Below, in pieces: positions 48,146-57,163 of a DNA stretch of 64,000 bases. A program made the position numbers and the translations under genes. This DNA is from Coriobacteriaceae bacterium (GTDB taxonomy: Bacteria; Actinomycetota; Coriobacteriia; Coriobacteriales; Coriobacteriaceae). The notes beneath the pieces were generated by a model, which saw nothing but the letters and a program-made list of their open reading frames with translations, had not been told where the DNA came from and did not search any database. Position 1 is the stretch's first letter. Each line of letters begins with the position of its first letter. The stretch covers positions 62,001-126,000 of the forward strand of contig CADFMD010000001.1 in assembly GCA_902835305.1 (NCBI GenBank), written 5' to 3'.

Positions 48146-49627
48146 ATGGATTACGCAATCGGTATTGATCTGGGAACGACCAACAGTAAGGTCGTTCTTT
48201 GCGAACTGCCCTCCTGTAGGGTTGTTTATCTGGAGAAGTTCACGTCCCCGAAGATCGTGGACGGTGATTCAATCGATTTCGACATCAAGCAGATGATTCC
48301 TTGTTTGAAGCAGGCGCTGAAGGCGTGCTCTATGCATGCCGGCAACGAATCGATTGAGTTTATCTCCATTGCCAGTGTCGGTGAGTCGGGCGTCTTGGTG
48401 TATGACGACGGCTCGTATCTCGAACGCGCGATAGCATGGTTTGACAAACGCGGCGGCTCCTATGCCGATGCGCTGCACGCCGAGGGTCTGGCAGAGAGAT
48501 TCTACGGCGTAACCGGCATTCCTGCATTTGGCAACTACGGTCTGTTCAAGCTGCTGTGGATGCGCGACCACGGCGTTGACCTCAAGCATGCCACTTGGCT
48601 GCCTTTGGGTGACTTTGTCGCATGGTGGTTGAGCGGGGCCAAGGGCCAGGACGAATCGTTGGCTTCAAGGACGTTTGCGCTCGATGTCAAAAGTGGGAGG
48701 ACGGCGAACGGGATTCTCGAGCGCTATGGCATGAGTGCGGGGCTATTCCCGGGGCTTGTGGAAAGCGGCATCCCTCGAGGCATGGTCCGGCCAGTTCTTG
48801 CCGATGAGTTGGGGCTTCCCCGTAGCTGCGAGGTCTGCGTTTCGGGACACGATCATATGTCGGGCTCTGTCGCGTGCGGCCTTGATCCTGTGCGTGAAGC
48901 ATTGAACTCCACTGGCACATCCGAGGGAATTCTCACTGTCAACGAGGCACCAGTTCTGACTCAGGAGTCCTTTACGAGCAGGCTTTCCAACGGCCGATAT
49001 GTGAGGCGTGATAGCTATTCCTACTATGCATCGCTTCCGACGGCGGGTTTTTCTCTTGCTTGGCTCAGCGGGATGCTCGATATCGATGAGGATGTATTTT
49101 TTGACGAGATGCCCGTGGCGCTTCACCGTAGATATCTCGAGGGTGAATTCGACGGTCGTGAGATGGTGTTTATCCCACACCTACGCGGATCGGGACCTCC
49201 TGATCGTCGTGTAGACGCCAAAGGATGCCTTTACGGTTTCACGGGGACGACTACTCGCGACGACTTGTACTACGCAACGGTATTGGGTCTCGTTTTTGAG
49301 CTCAAACGTCTCTACGACTGCATGCTGGGCGGCCGGTCGCGCGAGGCCGTCAAGGTTATCGGGCCTGCTATTAAATCACCGCTGTGGATGCAGCTGAAGT
49401 CCGATGTGCTCGACGTACGCGTCGAGGCGTGTCGCGTTCGTGAATCGGTCGCTCGCGGTGCGGTGATGCTGACGGCTCAGAAAAAGGGTCTCGATGCCAA
49501 GCCTCAGATCGAGACAATCAGCTACAGTCCCTGTCCCGAACGAACGAAATACCTCGAAAAGTTGTATGAGACCACCTATCTGCCGATGGCTCGGACAGTT
49601 GCGGCATATGAATGCAAAACGCGTTAG
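48146..49627 (+). CDS. FGGY family carbohydrate kinase
   Basis: The 493-residue sugar kinase has the phosphate-1 loop AIGIDLGTTNSKVVLCE, the substrate region VSGHDHMSGSVACGLDP and a late adenosine-like block (VKVIGPAIKSPLWMQLKSDV). In a PTS operon such a kinase would add a second phosphate, giving the bisphosphate cleaved by the aldolase, or act on a sugar that enters unphosphorylated. Sugar identity is unknown. AAGGAGGG precedes the ATG. Confidence 0.9.
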   Translation: MDYAIGIDLGTTNSKVVLCELPSCRVVYLEKFTSPKIVDGDSIDFDIKQMIPCLKQALKACSMHAGNESIEFISIASVGESGVLVYDDGSYLERAIAWFDKRGGSYADALHAEGLAERFYGVTGIPAFGNYGLFKLLWMRDHGVDLKHATWLPLGDFVAWWLSGAKGQDESLASRTFALDVKSGRTANGILERYGMSAGLFPGLVESGIPRGMVRPVLADELGLPRSCEVCVSGHDHMSGSVACGLDPVREALNSTGTSEGILTVNEAPVLTQESFTSRLSNGRYVRRDSYSYYASLPTAGFSLAWLSGMLDIDEDVFFDEMPVALHRRYLEGEFDGREMVFIPHLRGSGPPDRRVDAKGCLYGFTGTTTRDDLYYATVLGLVFELKRLYDCMLGGRSREAVKVIGPAIKSPLWMQLKSDVLDVRVEACRVRESVARGAVMLTAQKKGLDAKPQIETISYSPCPERTKYLEKLYETTYLPMARTVAAYECKTR

Positions 49628-49642
49628 AAAGGGAATTTGGCT

Positions 49643-50107
49643 ATGTCTGCCTTGCATTTCGACGAGTCTCTCGTGACCATCATCGAGGACGAGGGTTTGG
49701 ATACCTTTGCTGTTGAGGACCATCTAGTCAAGATTATGCACGGCGGTGGATGGATCAAGGACTCCTTCGGTTCTGCCCTGTGCGAGCGCGAGCAGAATTA
49801 TCCAACTGCTCTTGATGCCGGCGGTATCAACGTGGCGATTCCTCACTGCGACCCCGGTCATGTGAACCATGGTGCCATCTGCGCTGCCGTTCTCAAGCAT
49901 CCCGTTGCATGGAGGCGCATGGACGATCCCGCCCAGACATGCGATGTTTCGTTTGTCGTTATGCTGGCCCTCGAAGAGGCCCATGCCCATATGGAGATGC
50001 TCCAGAAGGTGATTGGCATCGTTCAGGACCAGGCGCTTGCGGCGCGGGTGGTTGCTAGCAGGGATAGCGCTCAGCTTTATGGATTGCTTAAGGACTATCT
50101 TGCCTAA
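49643..50107 (+). CDS. PTS galactitol-type enzyme IIA
   Basis: The 154-residue fructose/mannitol-type IIA has the phosphohistidine in INVAIPHCDPGHV near residue 67. It takes phosphate from HPr and gives it to the IIB protein. GAAAGGGAATT precedes the ATG at 49643. It is the last gene of the operon, 15 bases after the kinase gene, and a terminator follows about 130 bases later. Confidence 0.9.
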   Translation: MSALHFDESLVTIIEDEGLDTFAVEDHLVKIMHGGGWIKDSFGSALCEREQNYPTALDAGGINVAIPHCDPGHVNHGAICAAVLKHPVAWRRMDDPAQTCDVSFVVMLALEEAHAHMEMLQKVIGIVQDQALAARVVASRDSAQLYGLLKDYLA

Positions 50108-50238
50108 TTGGTTTTCACGGGGGAGAGCGTCCCCTGGGAATGCAACGTTGATTGAGGTCTGCTGGATGTTGGTTATCGTCTGACCCCCTGTGCGAGAGCC
50201 AATGCCCGACAAACGCTTTTGAAAACGTTCGCTATGCG

Positions 50239-50277
50239 AAGGCCCGCGCGACCGATTTATTCGATCGAGCGGGCCTT
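50239..50277. terminator. Hairpin between the PTS operon and convergent dap operon
   Basis: AAGGCCCGC pairs with GCGGGCCTT with further pairing inside (GATT/GATC region). It can serve both converging transcripts. The T-run is short. Confidence 0.7.
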
Positions 50278-50309
50278 AGTTGTTTCGAACTGGTGTGGCA
50301 GGATGATGT

Positions 50310-51029
50310 CTACAGCTGGCGCAGGCCTTCCTCGAGACCGGTCTTGCTGTCGGTCTGGGCGTCGCGCATCTTGATGACGCGGGCGGGGACACCGGCCACG
50401 ACGGCACCGGCGGGGACGTCCTCGACGCACACGGCGCCGGCGGCAACGACGGCGCCCTTGCCCACGTGCACGCCCTCCAGGACCACGGCGTTGGCGCCGA
50501 TCATGACATCATCCTCGATGATGACGGGCGTGGCGCTCGCAGGCTCAACGACGCCTGCCAGTACGGTGCCGGCGCCGATATGGCAGTTCTTGCCCACGGT
50601 TGCGCGGCCGCCCAGGACGGCGCCCATGTCGATCATGGAGCCTTCACCAATGACGGAGCCGATGTTGATGATGGCACCCATCATGATGACGGCGCGGTCG
50701 CCGATCTCGACGCGGTCGCGGATGATCGCGCCCGGCTCGATGCGGGCGTTGATGCCCTTAAGGTCGAGCATGGGCACGGCAGAGTTGCGGCAGTCGTTCT
50801 CCACATCGTAGTAGTCGATGGAGTCGGCATTGGCATCGAGGATGGCCTTGAGCTCATCCCAATCGCCAAAGACGGTCTTGCCGTGGCAATCGCCGTAGAC
50901 ATGCGCGTCGCCCCACTGGACCTCCGTATCGGGCTTCTCGCGCACATACAGCTTGACAGGCGTCTTTTTAGGCGCGGTGGCGATGTAATTGATAATCTCC
51001 TGGGCATCCATCTCGGCTGCGTTGCTCAT
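50310..51029 (-). CDS. dapH: Tetrahydrodipicolinate N-acetyltransferase
   Basis: The 239-residue acetyltransferase has an N-terminal DapH domain (QEIINYIATAPKKTPVKLYV) and a left-handed beta-helix of hexapeptide repeats (INARIEPGAIIRDRVEIGDR; AVLGGRATVGKNCHIGAGTV). It acetylates tetrahydrodipicolinate with acetyl-CoA in the acetyl branch of lysine/DAP synthesis. AGGAGAAACAGC precedes the ATG. It is the last gene of the riboswitch-controlled operon, about 40 bases after dapB. Confidence 0.95.
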   Translation of the reverse strand: MSNAAEMDAQEIINYIATAPKKTPVKLYVREKPDTEVQWGDAHVYGDCHGKTVFGDWDELKAILDANADSIDYYDVENDCRNSAVPMLDLKGINARIEPGAIIRDRVEIGDRAVIMMGAIINIGSVIGEGSMIDMGAVLGGRATVGKNCHIGAGTVLAGVVEPASATPVIIEDDVMIGANAVVLEGVHVGKGAVVAAGAVCVEDVPAGAVVAGVPARVIKMRDAQTDSKTGLEEGLRQL

Positions 51030-51068
51030 ATGCTGTTTCTCCTTTGCGTGGGTACGGTAGTTAACTGG

Positions 51069-51809
51069 TTAGGCGAACATGACCTGATCGAAGGTGTAGA
51101 AGCCGGAGTCGCGGGTGACGAGCTTCTGGGCGGCGGCTAGGGCGCCGTTGACGAAGATCTGGCGGCTCGTGGCACGGTGTGTGAGCGTGACCTCCTCATC
51201 TTGGCCAAAGAAGCTCACCTCGTGCACGCCGGCGACGGTGCCGCCGCGCAGCGAGTGCATACCGATTTCCTTGGGGTCGCGCGCTCCGCACATGCCCTCG
51301 CGTCCGTAGACGGGGTGGTAGCCTGCCTCGGGCTCGGCCTCGACTACGGCGTCGAGCAGCAGCTTGGCAGTGCCGCTGGGGGCGTCGACCTTTTGGTTGT
51401 GGTGCGTCTCGACAATCTCGCAGTCAAAGCCGGGCAGCTCACGCGTGGCCTGGGCCACTAGATGACGCAGGGCTGCGATGCCGATCGAGTAATTGCCCGA
51501 GTGCATAACGCGGGTGTTCTGGCCCAGCTCACGCAGGCGGTCCATCTGCTCGGGGGTGTAGCCTGTGGTGCCCGAGACCAACGCCGCGTCCGTGCGCTCG
51601 ACATAGGCGACGACGGCATCGAAGGTCACGACGTTCGAGAAGTCGATGATGACGTCGGCTGCCGGGGCACTCTCGAGCTCGGACAGATCGAAACCGATCT
51701 GGGCGACGATGTCGAAAACGGGCTGACCGGCGGCGTCGACAATGCCCTCGGCGGTAGTGCGGATGAGCGAGCCCATGCGGCCCGTTCCCATAATGACGGT
51801 CTTAATCAA
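51069..51809 (-). CDS. dapB: 4-hydroxy-tetrahydrodipicolinate reductase
   Basis: The 246-residue reductase has the nucleotide motif VIMGTGRMGSLI and the signature EIVETHHNQKVDAPSGTAK. It makes tetrahydrodipicolinate with NAD(P)H. The likely start is a TTG at 51809 that overlaps the dapA stop by 8 bases, with GGGAG upstream, so translation is coupled to the preceding fused gene. Confidence 0.95.
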   Translation of the reverse strand: MIKTVIMGTGRMGSLIRTTAEGIVDAAGQPVFDIVAQIGFDLSELESAPAADVIIDFSNVVTFDAVVAYVERTDAALVSGTTGYTPEQMDRLRELGQNTRVMHSGNYSIGIAALRHLVAQATRELPGFDCEIVETHHNQKVDAPSGTAKLLLDAVVEAEPEAGYHPVYGREGMCGARDPKEIGMHSLRGGTVAGVHEVSFFGQDEEVTLTHRATSRQIFVNGALAAAQKLVTRDSGFYTFDQVMFA

Positions 51810-54111
51810 GCAGACCAGCTCCCTTCAGAGCATCGGTAAGTGCGGCACGCGTATCGTCGGCCATGGGGCACAGCGGCATGCGGTAGTTTGCCTCGATCAT
51901 ACCCATCTGAGCGAGCGCTTCCTTAACGGGGATGGGGTTGACCTCGCTAAAGAGGGCATTGATGAGCGGCTGTCCGGCAATCTGGATATCGCGGGCACGC
52001 GCCACATCGCCGTCCAGATAGGCGCGGCACATGTCGTGCACGAGCTGCGGCTGAACGTCGGCCCACACGCTGATGGTGCCCGAGGCGCCCAGGCTCATGA
52101 GTGGCACGGTGAGCGCGTCCTCGCCCGAGTACATGCGGAAGTCGTCGGACAGCAGGTGGGCGATCTTGGCCGCGTAGGCAACGTTGCCCGAGGCTTCCTT
52201 GATGCCCATGATGTTGGGGTGCGCGGCCAAGCGCTCCACGTTGCGCTCGCTGATGCCGCAGCCGCAGCGGCCGGGAATGTTGTACAGGATGCAGGGGATG
52301 TCCACCGCGTCGGCAACGGTCTTAAAGTGCTGATAAATGCCCTCTTCGTTGGACTTGTTGTAATAGGGGGTAATGAGCAGCAGGCCGTCGGCGCCCAGGC
52401 CCTGATAGGTGAGCGACTTGGTAAGCATGGTCTGCGTGGAGTTGGAACCCGAGCCGGCGATGACGGGGACGCGGCCCGCAACCTGCTTGACCACTGCGGC
52501 GACGACGGAGTTGTCCTCGTCGTCGGTCATCGTGGCGCTCTCGCCGGTGGTGCCCAGGGTGAGGATGGCGTCGGTACCATTTTGCAGGTGGAAATCGATA
52601 AGGCGCTCGAGTGCGTCAAAGTCGACGCTGCCGTCCTTTTTAAACGGCGTAACAAGGGCGACGATTGAGCCCTCGAGGTTGCGGATATCCATGTTCTTCT
52701 CCTTCGCTTCCGCGATCTGGATGCGTTTGTTCCATTGAGCGGCGACGGCCAGGCGTTCGTCCTGGGCGCGGCGACGGGCGCTCTCGGCGCGCGACTTGGC
52801 CAGCAGCTCGCGGCCGCACGGCAGCACGTCGAGTGTGGCAAAGTAGTCGCCCGGGCGCTCGGCGCGACGAATGAGATCTGCCGATCCGTCGGGGCGCAGC
52901 AATACCTCGGCGGAGCGCAGGCGTCCGTTGTAGTTGTAGCCCATGGAGTAGCCGTGCGCGCCGGTATCGTGGACCACGAGCACGTCACCCATGTCGATCT
53001 GCGGTAGCTCGCGGTCGATGGCGAACTTGTCGTTGTTCTCGCACAGATTGCCCGTAATGTCGTACGTGTTTGTGACAGGCGCCGCGGTCTTGTCGGAGCC
53101 ACCCGGCTGGCCCATCACTGTAATGTGGTGGTAGGCGCCATACATGGCAGGGCGGATCAGATCGACGGCGCTTGCGTCGACACCGATATAGTCCTTGTAG
53201 ATCTGCTTTTCGTGGATGGCCTTGGTGACCAGGCAGCCGTAGGGGCCCATCATAAAGCGGCCCATCTCGGTGCAGATGGCCACATCGCCCATGTCGGCGG
53301 GAACCAGGATCTCGTCGTATGCCGCGTGCACTCCCTCGCCGATGGCGTGAATGTCGTTGGCCTGCTGCTCTGGCAGGTAGGGGATGCCGACGCCGCCGGA
53401 TAGATTGATGAAGGCGACGTGTGCGCCGGTCTCGCGCTCCAGGCGCACGGCAAGCTCAAAGAGGATGCACGCGAGCTTGGGGTAGTAGTCGTTGGTGACG
53501 GTGTTGCTGGCAAGGAATGCGTGGATGCCAAAGTCCTCGGCGCCCTTGGCTTTGAGCGTGCGAAAGGCCTCGAAGAGCTGCTCGGTGGTCATGCCGTACT
53601 TGGAGTCGCCCGGGTTGTCCATGATGCCGTTGGAGAGCTGGAACAAGCCGCCCGGATTAAAGCGGCAACTGACTGTCTTGGGGATGGGCCCCGCGACACG
53701 CTCAAAGAACTCGATATGGCTGATGTCGTCAAAGTTGACGATGGCGCCCAGCTTGTCGGCGAGCTCAAAGTCGGTAGCCGGCGTGTCGTTGGACGAGAAC
53801 ATGATGTCGTGGCCGGTGATACCCAGCGAGCGGGCGATCATGAGCTCGGTATAGCTCGAACAATCGCAGCCGCAGCCGTATTCGTTGAGAATGGAGATGA
53901 GCGCCGGGTTGGGATTGGCCTTGACGGCAAAGTATTCCTTAAAGCCCGGGTTCCATGCGAAGGCGTCGCGCACTTCTTGCATGTTGCGGCGGATGCCCGC
54001 CTCGTCGTATAGATGAAATGGCGTGGGGAACTGCTCGACGACATGCTCGAGAGTTTCCTTGTCCACAAACGGCTGCTTGGTCGCATATGCCTCGTTGGGG
54101 GTCAATGCCAT
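51802..54111 (-). CDS. lysA-dapA: Diaminopimelate decarboxylase and dihydrodipicolinate synthase in one reading frame
   Basis: A single 769-codon frame encodes two complete enzymes. Residues 1 to about 450 are diaminopimelate decarboxylase (PLP lysine in YFAVKANPNPA, CTEMGRFMMGPYG). Residues 474-769 are dihydrodipicolinate synthase of normal length (GTTGESAT, Tyr in CILYNIPGR, Schiff-base Lys in GIKEASGN). No stop codon separates them. An internal ATG at 52692 has GAAGGAGAAGAAC directly before it, so DapA can also be made alone. The first and last enzymes of the pathway would thus be joined or co-made. A lysine riboswitch precedes the gene. Confidence 0.93.
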   Translation of the reverse strand: MALTPNEAYATKQPFVDKETLEHVVEQFPTPFHLYDEAGIRRNMQEVRDAFAWNPGFKEYFAVKANPNPALISILNEYGCGCDCSSYTELMIARSLGITGHDIMFSSNDTPATDFELADKLGAIVNFDDISHIEFFERVAGPIPKTVSCRFNPGGLFQLSNGIMDNPGDSKYGMTTEQLFEAFRTLKAKGAEDFGIHAFLASNTVTNDYYPKLACILFELAVRLERETGAHVAFINLSGGVGIPYLPEQQANDIHAIGEGVHAAYDEILVPADMGDVAICTEMGRFMMGPYGCLVTKAIHEKQIYKDYIGVDASAVDLIRPAMYGAYHHITVMGQPGGSDKTAAPVTNTYDITGNLCENNDKFAIDRELPQIDMGDVLVVHDTGAHGYSMGYNYNGRLRSAEVLLRPDGSADLIRRAERPGDYFATLDVLPCGRELLAKSRAESARRRAQDERLAVAAQWNKRIQIAEAKEKNMDIRNLEGSIVALVTPFKKDGSVDFDALERLIDFHLQNGTDAILTLGTTGESATMTDDEDNSVVAAVVKQVAGRVPVIAGSGSNSTQTMLTKSLTYQGLGADGLLLITPYYNKSNEEGIYQHFKTVADAVDIPCILYNIPGRCGCGISERNVERLAAHPNIMGIKEASGNVAYAAKIAHLLSDDFRMYSGEDALTVPLMSLGASGTISVWADVQPQLVHDMCRAYLDGDVARARDIQIAGQPLINALFSEVNPIPVKEALAQMGMIEANYRMPLCPMADDTRAALTDALKGAGLLD
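52693..52705 (-). promoter_or_regulatory. Internal ribosome binding site for dapA
   Basis: On the minus strand GAAGGAGAAGAAC runs up to the ATG at 52692. It would allow DapA synthesis independent of the fused start, although the reading frame continues through it. Confidence 0.6.
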
Positions 54112-54180
54112 GTCCCGTAAACCTCGCTATCCAGACGGCGCCATCTGCGCATCGAATCCGCATAGCGTGGACCCAATGTC

Positions 54181-54342
54181 CGGATAGCGCTCCCGCATTG
54201 CTGCAGACAGTCCTGCGGGTGTTTCCCGCAGGCCCACCAGGCTGTTCGTGCCCGAAAAGCCCAGTTCGGCGGGTTTCGCCTCCCCGCGGGGTCAAAGTCT
54301 GCCGACTCGCCCGCGGCTCTTCGTGCCCGCGCCTCTATCAAG
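54181..54342 (-). promoter_or_regulatory. Lysine riboswitch (L-box)
   Basis: On the minus strand the leader shows the L-box landmarks in order: GATAGAGGCGCGG, GAGTCGGCAGACTTTGAC, GGCGAAACCCGCCGAACT, GCCTGGTGGGCC, CAGGACTGTC and GGGAGCGCTATCC, with closing stem GATAG.GCGC / GCGCTATC. It lies just upstream of lysA-dapA-dapB-dapH, exactly the lysine pathway. No U-rich terminator is seen between it and the start codon. GGATAGCG next to the AGG before the ATG can pair with either of two CGCTAT copies, so control of translation is likely. Confidence 0.85.
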
Positions 54343-54491
54343 TGGTAACGACCCTACCACGTTGCACTTTACCAAACAAGAGTATTCGTATATAACGTTT
54401 AAAAAATGCAGGGATATGCTGGAAATAAGGGTGCGGCAATCTTGCGGCACAATAAGATGGTAACTGGCGCGCGCCTATGAAAGGAATCCCT

Positions 54492-55679
54492 ATGACCGAG
54501 CTCCAAGAACTCCGTCGTTATCGTCGCGACTTGCACCGCATTCCGGAGCTCGACTTCGATCTTCCGCAGACGATCGCCTATATTGAAGGCGTGCTCGCTC
54601 CGCTCGCCTGCGAGGTGACCCATCCGTGCCCCAGCTGCGTCTGCGCTTTCTTCGATGCCGGCACGGGCGCCGCGCATGCCACGGCGATTCGCGCCGACAT
54701 GGACGCTCTACCCATCGCGGAGGCAACGGGCGCGGCCTTTGCCTCGACGCATCCCGGTAAGATGCATGCGTGCGGTCACGACGGTCACATGGCCATGGTG
54801 CTTGCCGCCGCGACGTATGTCGATCGCACGATTCGTGAGCAGCCGGGTGCCATCAAGCGCAACGTGCTCTTTGTGTTTCAGCCGGCCGAGGAAACGACCG
54901 GTGGCGCCAAGACGGTGTGTGAGAGCGGCGTATTCGAGCGCTACGGGGCGGATCGCATCTTTGGCTTCCACGTATGGCCCGATTTGCCCGCCGGCACGTT
55001 GGCGAGCTGTTCCGGTCCGCTGCTGGCGCGCTCAAGTGAGACGCACATTCATATCCATGGCACGAGCATCCATATCGCCAAGACCTACGGCGTTCCAGTC
55101 GAGGAATCGCATGATGCCGCGCTGGCAGCGGCCAAGTTCTTGGTTTCCGAGTGCGAGCTCATGGACGAGTTGGGTGCCGACGAGCCCTGCATTGGTAAGT
55201 TCGGCTTGCTGCAGGCCGGCACCGTCTGCAATGCGGTGGCGGGGGAGGCCCATGTGGCTGGCAGCCTGCGCGTGTTTACGGACGGTATGTTCGACCGTGC
55301 GCGCGAGGGCGTGCGCCGCGTGTTGGACGAGGCCTGCGCCGCAACAGGCTGCACGTACGACCTCGACTTTGCCGAGGGCTATCCGCCGGTCGATAACGAC
55401 CCCGAGCTGTTCGCCCACATTGCGCCTGCCTTGTCCGAGCTGCAACTTGTGGACGAGCCACTGCTAATCGCCGAGGATTTCGCGTTCTATCAGCGTCATC
55501 TGCCGGGCGTGTTCTTCTTGCTGGGCACGGGCGTGCTGGAGGGTCAAGAAAACCCGAGCGATTCGGATGGCTGCCCCGCCTATGCCACGAGCGCTCTGCA
55601 TGCCGATACCATGCTCTTTGACGAGGAAATCCTACTCAAGGGCCTCGATGTCTACAAACGATTGCTTAACTTGGAGTGA
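54492..55679 (+). CDS. M20 family amidohydrolase (candidate N-acetyl-DAP deacetylase)
   Basis: The 395-residue metallopeptidase-fold amidohydrolase has the metal ligands in KMHACGHDGHMAMVL, the Glu-Glu pair in QPAEETTGGAK and a His in FGFHVWPDLPAG. The family removes N-acyl groups from amino acids. DapH in the divergent operon makes N-acetyl intermediates that need a deacetylase, so this gene is a good candidate for that step. Hippurate-type or general N-acyl-amino-acid hydrolysis remains possible. AAAGGAATCCCT precedes the ATG. Confidence 0.85.
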   Translation: MTELQELRRYRRDLHRIPELDFDLPQTIAYIEGVLAPLACEVTHPCPSCVCAFFDAGTGAAHATAIRADMDALPIAEATGAAFASTHPGKMHACGHDGHMAMVLAAATYVDRTIREQPGAIKRNVLFVFQPAEETTGGAKTVCESGVFERYGADRIFGFHVWPDLPAGTLASCSGPLLARSSETHIHIHGTSIHIAKTYGVPVEESHDAALAAAKFLVSECELMDELGADEPCIGKFGLLQAGTVCNAVAGEAHVAGSLRVFTDGMFDRAREGVRRVLDEACAATGCTYDLDFAEGYPPVDNDPELFAHIAPALSELQLVDEPLLIAEDFAFYQRHLPGVFFLLGTGVLEGQENPSDSDGCPAYATSALHADTMLFDEEILLKGLDVYKRLLNLE

Positions 55680-55681
55680 CG

Positions 55682-56002
55682 ATGAAGCGCCGACAGTCTT
55701 CCGTATATAGTCCGGGTGGATGCGGGTGTGGCTTGCTGCTGCTTCCGGTTATTGCTGTGAGCATTGGCGTGATGTTTGCGCTTGCCGGGTTGGCCGCGGC
55801 GGCGCTCGTGCTGCTGATTGTGGCCATTGGCGTGACGGTCTGGCTGTGCCGTTCTCGCGAGCAACGTCGTGCCGATGGTAAGACCAATGTTGGATGGACC
55901 ATCTTTTTAGTCGTCGCCTACCTATTGAGCATCAGCTATTTAGTTTTCTTTATCCTGTTGCTTGTGAGTACCTTTACCGGGGAATCCGTCACGTTGGGTT
56001 GA
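55682..56002 (+). CDS. Small integral membrane protein
   Basis: The 106-residue protein has three hydrophobic segments (about residues 17-38, 39-58 and 72-97) with a short basic loop (CRSREQRRADGK) between the second and third. The ATG at 55682 lies just past the amidohydrolase stop, with TTGGAG upstream, so the two are co-translated. No family is recognised. Confidence 0.65.
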   Translation: MKRRQSSVYSPGGCGCGLLLLPVIAVSIGVMFALAGLAAAALVLLIVAIGVTVWLCRSREQRRADGKTNVGWTIFLVVAYLLSISYLVFFILLLVSTFTGESVTLG

Positions 56003-56166
56003 TGCACTGCCAGCAGACGGTCGCGCAAAGTGCGTTTGCTCGGCGTTCGGATAACTGCATTGGCCGTTTACCGCAACTTTAGCTTTCAGCTAATGAATTT
56101 GAGTTCGCTGCCTCCTACGATGTGCTGTGTGCCGGCACGGTAGCCGGATCGTAGGAAGGATGAATA

Positions 56167-56610
56167 ATGGCAAAAGAGGGAAAGAAGCCGATCGGCAAGA
56201 TTGTCCTAGGCGTCATCGTGGTGCTGGTTATCGTCGGTGCCGTGGGCTCTATGGGTGGCAATTCAACCGATTCGTCTGCGAGCGATTCGGCAAAACCTGC
56301 CGAGACGACACAGCAGGCTGAGGAGCAAAAAGAACCGCAAGAACCGTATACCATTGCTGACGAGGCTGAAGACACCTCCAATCAGTTTGCCTATAAGATC
56401 ACGGGCACGCTGACCAATAACACGGACAAGGAAAAGAGCTACATTCAGATTGAGTATGTTCTGTATGATGCCGATGGCAACCAGGTTGGAACGGCTCTTG
56501 CAAACACCAATCATCTGAAGGCGGGCGGCTCCTGGAAGTTCGAGGCGCTGGGTACGGTGTCTCCCGACCAGGTTGCTAGCTGGGAGCGTTCGGACGTAAG
56601 CGGTTTCTAG
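56167..56610 (+). CDS. Membrane-anchored FxLYD-domain protein
   Basis: The 147-residue protein has one N-terminal transmembrane helix (IGKIVLGVIVVLVIVGAVGS), a Ser/Glu-rich linker, and a beta-sandwich in which IQIEYVLYDADGNQVGTAL is the FxLYD-type strand. Such domains sit outside the cell and are usually of unknown role. GTAGGAAGGATGAATA precedes the ATG. It is 32 bases upstream of the helix-turn-helix gene. Confidence 0.8.
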   Translation: MAKEGKKPIGKIVLGVIVVLVIVGAVGSMGGNSTDSSASDSAKPAETTQQAEEQKEPQEPYTIADEAEDTSNQFAYKITGTLTNNTDKEKSYIQIEYVLYDADGNQVGTALANTNHLKAGGSWKFEALGTVSPDQVASWERSDVSGF

Positions 56611-56642
56611 CATGTTGCATGCACTGGGGGAGGTGAAGTCGT

Positions 56643-57065
56643 ATGCCCGATAAAAAGCTGACTGAGGAGTTGCTCAATGAGCTTCTCGATGCACCGAACA
56701 TCGATGGCTATATCAGGGAGCACGACTTTGCCGCCCCGTCGCTTTCGGACTACCTGAAGCAGCTGCTGCAGGAAAAGGGCTTGGAGCGTTCGCGCGTGGT
56801 GCGTATGGCCGATCTCAATGAGACCTTTGGCTATCAGATCTTTACTGGTGCGCGTCACCCGAGTCGCAATAAGGTGCTGCAGATTGCCTTTGCGATGGCG
56901 CTGACGCTCAAAGAGACCAACCGTGCGCTGACGGCTGCCGGGGTGAGCGTCCTCAACTGCAAGGATCGCCGTGACGCGATTATCATCTTTTGCATCGATC
57001 GCGGGTGCAGCCTCCAAAAGGTCAACGAGGAGCTGTATCGCTTTGGCGAGGAGACGGTGAGTTAG
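56643..57065 (+). CDS. Helix-turn-helix (XRE-like) protein paired with a kinase
   Basis: The 140-residue protein has an XRE-type fold (LSDYLKQLLQEKGLERSRVV; FGYQIFTGARHPSRNKVLQI; LKETNRALTAAGVSVL). It lies directly upstream of a membrane protein kinase gene on the same strand. Such pairs are frequent in Coriobacteriia and Lachnospiraceae as far as I recall, which suggests the kinase controls or modifies this protein. That role is inferred. GGGGGAGGTGAAGTC precedes the ATG. Confidence 0.8.
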   Translation: MPDKKLTEELLNELLDAPNIDGYIREHDFAAPSLSDYLKQLLQEKGLERSRVVRMADLNETFGYQIFTGARHPSRNKVLQIAFAMALTLKETNRALTAAGVSVLNCKDRRDAIIIFCIDRGCSLQKVNEELYRFGEETVS

Positions 57066-57163
57066 CGGCTGATATCTGAGCCGGCGGAGCTGCCGAACAA
57101 CGATGCAAACGAACGGGGCGCGGATGCCATGGGGTGTCTGCGCCCTGCGCTATGATGGGGGCT

